In this document: positions 12,801-16,658 of the stretch, piece by piece
Layout of the letters: every line of letters begins with the position of its first letter
Numbering within the stretch: position 1 is the first letter of the stretch
NCBI GenBank assembly: GCA_963645165.1
Contig: CAVIQT010000084.1
Span: 1 to 16,658 of the forward strand
Direction of reading: 5' to 3'
Length of the DNA stretch: 16,658 nt
From: CAG-533 sp963645165
GTDB taxonomy: Bacteria; Bacillota_I; Bacilli_A; RF39; UBA660
The notes under the pieces: model-generated
The model's input: the letters and a program-made list of their open reading frames with translations, nothing else
What the model was told of the DNA's origin: nothing
The model's database searches: none
Program-made: the position numbers and the translations under genes

Positions 12801-13200
12801 TCATAAATTTAGAGGATAAATTCCTTTTTTTATTTTCTCTTCTATTTTATGAATTATATAGTCTGAATCTTCTTTATATGTAATTTCATACCAATTAGAG
12901 TAATATTTTACTACATTTAAAATAAAGTTATTATCTAAAACTATTTTTGATATGACACATGGAATCCAAGATTGGAAATATCTTTTGTATTTTTAGAAAA
13001 ATTGTACATATATTTTTCTAAATAGTTAAATATTGTTTTATTAAGTGCACATGTGTTATTTGATACAAGGGTATTTTTAAATAGGTGGAGATGTTCTTTT
13101 TTATTTTATAAAAGTTCCACATAAATAAAAAAGAACTACAATATTTATAATGAAGATATAACGATTCATAAAATTCAATGTATTTGAAAGAAAATGAAGC
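12801..13200 (-). pseudogene. Decayed coding remnant downstream of ffh
   Basis: No intact gene lies in this 400-bp stretch. On the minus strand three frames carry successive protein-like pieces. First, just after the ffh stop, FSFKYIEFYESLYLHYKY. Then EHLHLFKNTLVSNNTCALNK continuing to NYLEKYMYNFSKN. Then RYFQSWIPCVISKIVLDNNF continuing to EEKIKKGIYPLNL and a TGA at 12803-12801. The pieces follow one another as if two frameshifts had split one gene. There is no start codon or RBS for any piece, and I do not recognise the family. Chance open frames in AT-rich DNA are an alternative, so confidence is low. Confidence 0.4.
13093..13136. repeat. Perfect 14-bp inverted repeat
   Basis: GTTCTTTTTTATTT (13093-13106) and AAATAAAAAAGAAC (13123-13136) are exact reverse complements around a 16-nt loop. 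Located inside the decayed region after ffh. There is no T-run beyond the stem on the minus strand, so it is not a canonical terminator, but it is the only hairpin available to end ffh transcripts. Confidence 0.6.
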
Positions 13201-14508
13201 TTAAAATGGCATATTAAATGAACCATTATTCATCTTCTTCATCATATCTTTCATAGAATCAAATTGTTTTAATAATCTATTAACTTCTTCAACGCTGCGG
13301 CCTGATCCTTTGGCAATTCTTTGTTTTCTACTTGCTTTTAATATTCCAGGGTGTCTTCTTTCATAAGGTGTCATTGATAAAATGATTGCTTCAACATGAG
13401 CCATATCTTTAGGGTTAATAGTAATATTATTTAGTCCCATATTTCTAGCACCAGGAAGCATTTTTAGTATGTTTTCTAAGGGGCCTAGTTTTTTTATTTG
13501 TTTCATGGTTAGTAAAAAGTCTTCTAAGTCAAATTTACCTTTTTGCATTTTTTTAGCTAAGTCTTTAGCTTCATTTTCATCGATAGCACTTGCGGCTTTT
13601 TCTGCAATTGATAAGATATCTCCCATATCTAAGATACGTTCAGCCATTCTTTCTGGATAGAATTCAGTTAAGCCGTCCATTTTTTCAGAATCCCCAATAA
13701 ATTTTATAGGAATATTTGTTAAGTGTCTAACAGATAAGGCTACTCCACCTTTGGTATTACCATCTAATTTAGTTAAAATAGCGCCAGTTAATGGCAACTT
13801 TTCATTAAATCCTTTAATAACATTAATGGCATCTTGTCCCATCATAGCATCAATAACTAGGATTATTTCATCAGGGTTTACGATATCTTTAATATCACTT
13901 AATTCTTGCATTAAGTTTTCATCTATATGAAGTCTACCTGCTGTATCAATGATAACATAGTCATTATTATTTTCTTTAGCATAGTTAATTGCTTCAGTTA
14001 CAATTGTTCTAGGATCTTCTTTGCCTTTAGAGTAAACTGGTATATTTAAAGATTTACCTACTTCACATAACTGATCTATAGCAGCTGGTCTATAAATATC
14101 ACATGCGACTAATAAAGGTTTTTTATTAAATTTTTTTCTTAAATAATTAGCAAGTTTACCACAGGTAGTTGTTTTACCAGATCCTTGTAAACCAACAAGC
14201 ATAATAGTAGTCATCTTTTTACTTGTTTCTAAAGGAGCATAATCTCCACCTAATAAGGAAATTAATTCATCTTTAACTAGTTTTATAAAAAGTTCATCAG
14301 GTTTTAAATTTTTTTCAACATTTAAGCCTAGGGCTTTTTCTTTTATATTTCTGGTAAATTCTTTTACTACTTCATAGTTAACATCTGCTTCTAAAAGAGC
14401 CATTCTTATTTCTTTTACGGCATCGGAAATATTTTCTTCTGTAATTCTTCCCATACCTTTAATATTTTTTATTGCGTTATTTATTCTATCTCCCATGTAT
14501 TCAAACAT
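13201..14508 (-). CDS. ffh: Signal recognition particle GTPase Ffh
   Basis: It binds signal sequences of nascent membrane and secreted proteins with 4.5S RNA and delivers ribosomes to FtsY. The 435-aa product has the N domain (MGDRINNAIKNIKG...), the GTPase G domain with LVGLQGSGKTTTCGKLA (P-loop), VACDIYRPAAIDQL, IIDTAGRLHIDENLM and AILTKLDGNTKGG, and the methionine-rich M domain from about residue 320 (FDLEDFLLTMKQIKKLG, SMTPYERRHPGILKASRK, RIAKGSGRSVEEVNRLLKQF). The frame opens at a GTG at 14517, but ATG 14508 is preferred because AGGTGA lies at correct spacing before it. The usual neighbour ylxM is absent. The length and all motifs are normal. Promoter overlaps the upstream terminator. 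Confidence 0.97.
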   Translation of the reverse strand: MFEYMGDRINNAIKNIKGMGRITEENISDAVKEIRMALLEADVNYEVVKEFTRNIKEKALGLNVEKNLKPDELFIKLVKDELISLLGGDYAPLETSKKMTTIMLVGLQGSGKTTTCGKLANYLRKKFNKKPLLVACDIYRPAAIDQLCEVGKSLNIPVYSKGKEDPRTIVTEAINYAKENNNDYVIIDTAGRLHIDENLMQELSDIKDIVNPDEIILVIDAMMGQDAINVIKGFNEKLPLTGAILTKLDGNTKGGVALSVRHLTNIPIKFIGDSEKMDGLTEFYPERMAERILDMGDILSIAEKAASAIDENEAKDLAKKMQKGKFDLEDFLLTMKQIKKLGPLENILKMLPGARNMGLNNITINPKDMAHVEAIILSMTPYERRHPGILKASRKQRIAKGSGRSVEEVNRLLKQFDSMKDMMKKMNNGSFNMPF

Positions 14509-14526
14509 TTTAATCACCTAACATTT

Positions 14527-14555
14527 ATTATACAAAAAAAAGACTAAAATGTCTT
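14527..14555 (-). promoter_or_regulatory. Candidate ffh promoter overlapping a terminator
   Basis: TATAAT (14532-14527) lies 18 bp upstream of the ffh start. AAGACA (14555-14550), 17 bp before it, matches 4 of 6 consensus -35 bases and is part of the terminator stem. Confidence 0.4.
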
Positions 14556-14556
14556 T
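14534..14556 (-). terminator. Terminator of the ezrA/TasA-like transcript
   Basis: Minus strand AAAGAC, 6-nt loop, GTCTTT, running into an eight-T tract. It overlaps the stop codon of the TasA-like gene. Confidence 0.75.
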
Positions 14557-15091
14557 AATTATTTGGAACTGCATCAACCTTTATTTTCCCAGAGTATTTT
14601 TTACCGCCACCGGCTTGGGCATAGGTTGCACTTTCAATTATCCATAATCTTAATTGATATGTTTTTGATGCTTTACTTCCTAGAGTAACATTACTTGCTA
14701 GAACTTTAGAGCTTGAACCAAGTGTTGCGGAAGTTACGGTGCCACCAGATAGATTAAATGCATATCTAACATAGCTGGTATTGATTGTTGAGTCTGACTG
14801 AGCAACCAATGATATCGTTGCTGCAACTGAGGTTGTACAGTTATTAGTGATTGTAAATGTATATGGAGTTTTTGCCTTGCCATCAGTATCACTTATAGCG
14901 TAAGCATTAGTTAAACTAATATCATTACTTCCTGATAAGGATACACTTAAACAATTTAATGTTGTAACGGCATTATTTTTTGTTTGAGATACTTGAGTTC
15001 TTAAATAAGCATAAGAACTTACGGATGCTCCAACGGCAATAACTAGTAAAGTTATAACTATACCAAATGTGATTATTTTTCTATTATTCAT
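14555..15091 (-). CDS. Secreted TasA/CalY-like protein with SipW-type signal segment
   Basis: A 178-aa protein. Residues 7-24 (ITFGIVITLLVIAVGASV) are a long hydrophobic signal after a short basic start, followed by SSYAYLRTQ, a pattern like the YAYF region of TasA/CalY-type signal peptides processed by SipW. The mature part is rich in Ser, Thr, Asn and Gly, predicted beta-sandwich, and has two cysteines (Cys47, Cys85) that could form a disulfide outside the cell. TasA-like proteins form biofilm fibres or surface structures. The similarity is in the signal region and composition only, so the function is inferred. It starts 14 bp after the ezrA stop, with AGAGGA as RBS, so the two are cotranscribed; a terminator follows. 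No signal peptidase gene is in view. Confidence 0.6.
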   Translation of the reverse strand: MNNRKIITFGIVITLLVIAVGASVSSYAYLRTQVSQTKNNAVTTLNCLSVSLSGSNDISLTNAYAISDTDGKAKTPYTFTITNNCTTSVAATISLVAQSDSTINTSYVRYAFNLSGGTVTSATLGSSSKVLASNVTLGSKASKTYQLRLWIIESATYAQAGGGKKYSGKIKVDAVPNN

Positions 15092-15105
15092 ACTTAATCC
15101 TCTTT

Positions 15106-16658
15106 CTATTTTTCTTTTACTAAATCCATTATTTTTTGATGGATATTATTATCATATAGCGCAACTACATTTACAGCAACTTCTAAAGATTCTTTATATT
15201 TACCTTCGTAAAATAAATCTTCAGCTTTACTTAAAAGTTCATCATTCTTAGTTGTTATTCTAAAGCGGTTACCATAGACAATCGTATTTTCTGCTAGATA
15301 AGCATTCTTTACGATATTGCTTGTAGTTTTATATAATTTTAACACTAAATCCCTTGCTGTATCAACCCTTGTATTAAGAATTTTTATTCTAATTGGTTTT
15401 TTATCTAGTTCATCCATCATTTCTTCAATCGCATCATTTGCTTCAGATAATTCTATATAATAATTTTTAGGAATTAATGGAACTTTATAATTATTTATTT
15501 TTTCTTTACTATCATTAAGTATTAATTTGATACTGTCAAGTTGTTCTCTTGCTCTTAATTCATCTTCTTTTAAACTACTTAAAGTTCTTATAGTATATTC
15601 TAACTTATCTTCTTTTTCATTAAGGGATGCGTTTAATCTTTCTAATTCTTTACTTAATTTAGAAAACGCAAATGATCTATTTCGATATTTTTCTACAATT
15701 ATTTCATAGTCATTATAAATTGCTTTAATGCTTAAATTAAGTTCATCTATTATTCTTACTTCATCATCAGTTAAATCATAACTATATTTAATTTCTTCTA
15801 TTTTAGAACTTAAATTTTTAATTATTCCAAGTAATTTTTTACACTTTATTGCAATTTTTCTTGAATTGTCATCAAATGTTCTTCTTGCTTGTTTTTCATT
15901 ATCAAAGTCAGTATATAATGAATCAAAATATGTAAGAATTGTTTTAAGTTCAAATATTGAATCAGTTAAGTTTAATACATTTAGTCTATCAAATATATCA
16001 TATAGTTTCTTTTCAGCTTCGGTTATGTTATATTCTATATTTAAATAATCTAGAACATAACCTTCTTTAAGCATTTTTTCATATAAAGATTTTATATTTT
16101 CTATTTTACTAGGAATTAATTTTTTACCCATAAGAATTATTGATGGTGCATCTTCAATAACAATTTGTAAGTTACCAATTGTATCACCTAAGGCTTTTAC
16201 AATTTTTGGTGCTTCGGCATAATCATTATTCTCCATGGTAATTTCAAAAGCATTTAAAAGTTTATCAATATTTTCAAATTGTAATTCGATGGGATTTTTG
16301 ATAAGTTCATAATCTTCTAGATGGTTTTTATATTTTAAATATATTTCCCGGTAATCTCTTTTTAATTTAGTAACAATTTCTCTATTTTTACTTTCTGATA
16401 AACTAATTTCTTTTATTTCGTTTAATAAAAATTCACTTTTGGTTTTTACATAATAAATATCTAGTTCTAACTGACCAGTTTCTTTGACAATTTCTTTATA
16501 TTTTTTAGTTTTAAGAGAATTATCTAAATCATTTAATCTTTTATTTAATGATGGAATATCTACATCTTTTATTTGGTTATATCTTTCAATCCAAGAATTA
16601 TATCTAGATTCTAAATCTTTATTATTAATTAAAGATGCAACTTTATTTAGTTCAGTAA
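15106..16658 (-). CDS. ezrA: Septation ring regulator EzrA, 5' end beyond the window
   Basis: EzrA is a membrane-anchored spectrin-like coiled-coil protein that restrains FtsZ ring assembly and links it to cell wall synthesis in Bacilli. The in-window part is 516 residues and stays open to the right edge. A methionine at 16236 is internal, since the frame continues upstream through LEDYELIKNPIELQFENIDK and YNSWIERYNQIKDVDIPSLN. Characteristic EzrA blocks are ENNDYAEAPKIVKALGD, DELRAREQLDSIKLIL, IPKNYYIELSEANDAIEEMM and the C-terminal LAENTIVYGNRFRI, ending in LFYEGKYKESLEVAVNVV. Family members have about 560-575 aa, so roughly 50 residues, including the N-terminal membrane anchor, are missing past the edge. 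It is followed 14 bp later by the TasA-like gene. Confidence 0.9.
   Translation of the reverse strand, partial: TELNKVASLINNKDLESRYNSWIERYNQIKDVDIPSLNKRLNDLDNSLKTKKYKEIVKETGQLELDIYYVKTKSEFLLNEIKEISLSESKNREIVTKLKRDYREIYLKYKNHLEDYELIKNPIELQFENIDKLLNAFEITMENNDYAEAPKIVKALGDTIGNLQIVIEDAPSIILMGKKLIPSKIENIKSLYEKMLKEGYVLDYLNIEYNITEAEKKLYDIFDRLNVLNLTDSIFELKTILTYFDSLYTDFDNEKQARRTFDDNSRKIAIKCKKLLGIIKNLSSKIEEIKYSYDLTDDEVRIIDELNLSIKAIYNDYEIIVEKYRNRSFAFSKLSKELERLNASLNEKEDKLEYTIRTLSSLKEDELRAREQLDSIKLILNDSKEKINNYKVPLIPKNYYIELSEANDAIEEMMDELDKKPIRIKILNTRVDTARDLVLKLYKTTSNIVKNAYLAENTIVYGNRFRITTKNDELLSKAEDLFYEGKYKESLEVAVNVVALYDNNIHQKIMDLVKEK

Noticed and set aside
14509..14517. GTG start for Ffh three codons upstream
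   Set aside because: The GTG is part of the AGGTGA Shine-Dalgarno for ATG 14508.
15866..16048. Plus-strand open frames of about 60 codons inside ezrA and elsewhere
   Set aside because: They lie wholly opposite well-supported genes and lack RBS and recognisable protein features.

Overview
The window looks like a chromosomal segment of an AT-rich Bacillota, most likely a member of Bacilli. The evidence is EzrA, SpoVS, a YjcZ-like peptide, T-box control of an aminoacyl-tRNA synthetase and AGGAGG-type ribosome binding sites. The Trp codons seen are TGG, and a methyltransferase ends in TGA inside a classical ATGA overlap, so the standard bacterial code fits. Content and style recall uncultured gut Bacilli, but that is an impression and not a demonstrated placement. 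Almost all genes are on the minus strand; only the YjcZ-like gene and the SPFH gene are on plus.

The main discovery is between 3882 and 7629. A complete 86-codon spoVS gene (a sporulation protein) is split after codon 51 by a mobile element of about 3.49 kb. The element carries, in order on the minus strand, a DUF4143 ATPase, a 61-aa SHOCT-like small protein and a 558-aa large serine recombinase. Rejoining the two spoVS pieces across a shared GG restores an uninterrupted 86-aa SpoVS. Joining the two element ends across the same GG rebuilds a symmetric attP site, with 9 of 11 positions mirrored on each side of GG. The arrangement is analogous to the skin element in sigK and to SP-beta in spsM: a serine-recombinase element sitting inside a sporulation gene. 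attP lies inside the 3' end of the recombinase gene, so integration also swaps the enzyme's last residues.

Region by region (minus strand unless stated): 36-1210, a membrane protein resembling a degenerate polysaccharide deacetylase, and a short SSB. 1362-2648, SufB of Fe-S assembly, with its own promoter. 2705-3748, an uncharacterised HELSH zinc-peptidase-like protein. 3790-7629, the interrupted spoVS and its element. 7695-9124, an rRNA-methyltransferase-like enzyme overlapping an unknown gene. 9195-9564, a relic of a second DUF4143 ATPase. 9604-11662, an operon of a LOG-family protein and glycyl-tRNA synthetase under a strong promoter and an unusually short T-box leader. 11727-12780 (plus), a YjcZ-like Gly/Tyr-rich membrane peptide and a stomatin/SPFH protein. 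12801-13200, decayed coding sequence. 13201-16658, ffh (signal recognition particle GTPase), a TasA-like secreted protein, and ezrA running off the right edge.

The window therefore holds housekeeping functions (replication, Fe-S assembly, translation, protein targeting, cell division) with one accessory island aimed at a sporulation gene.
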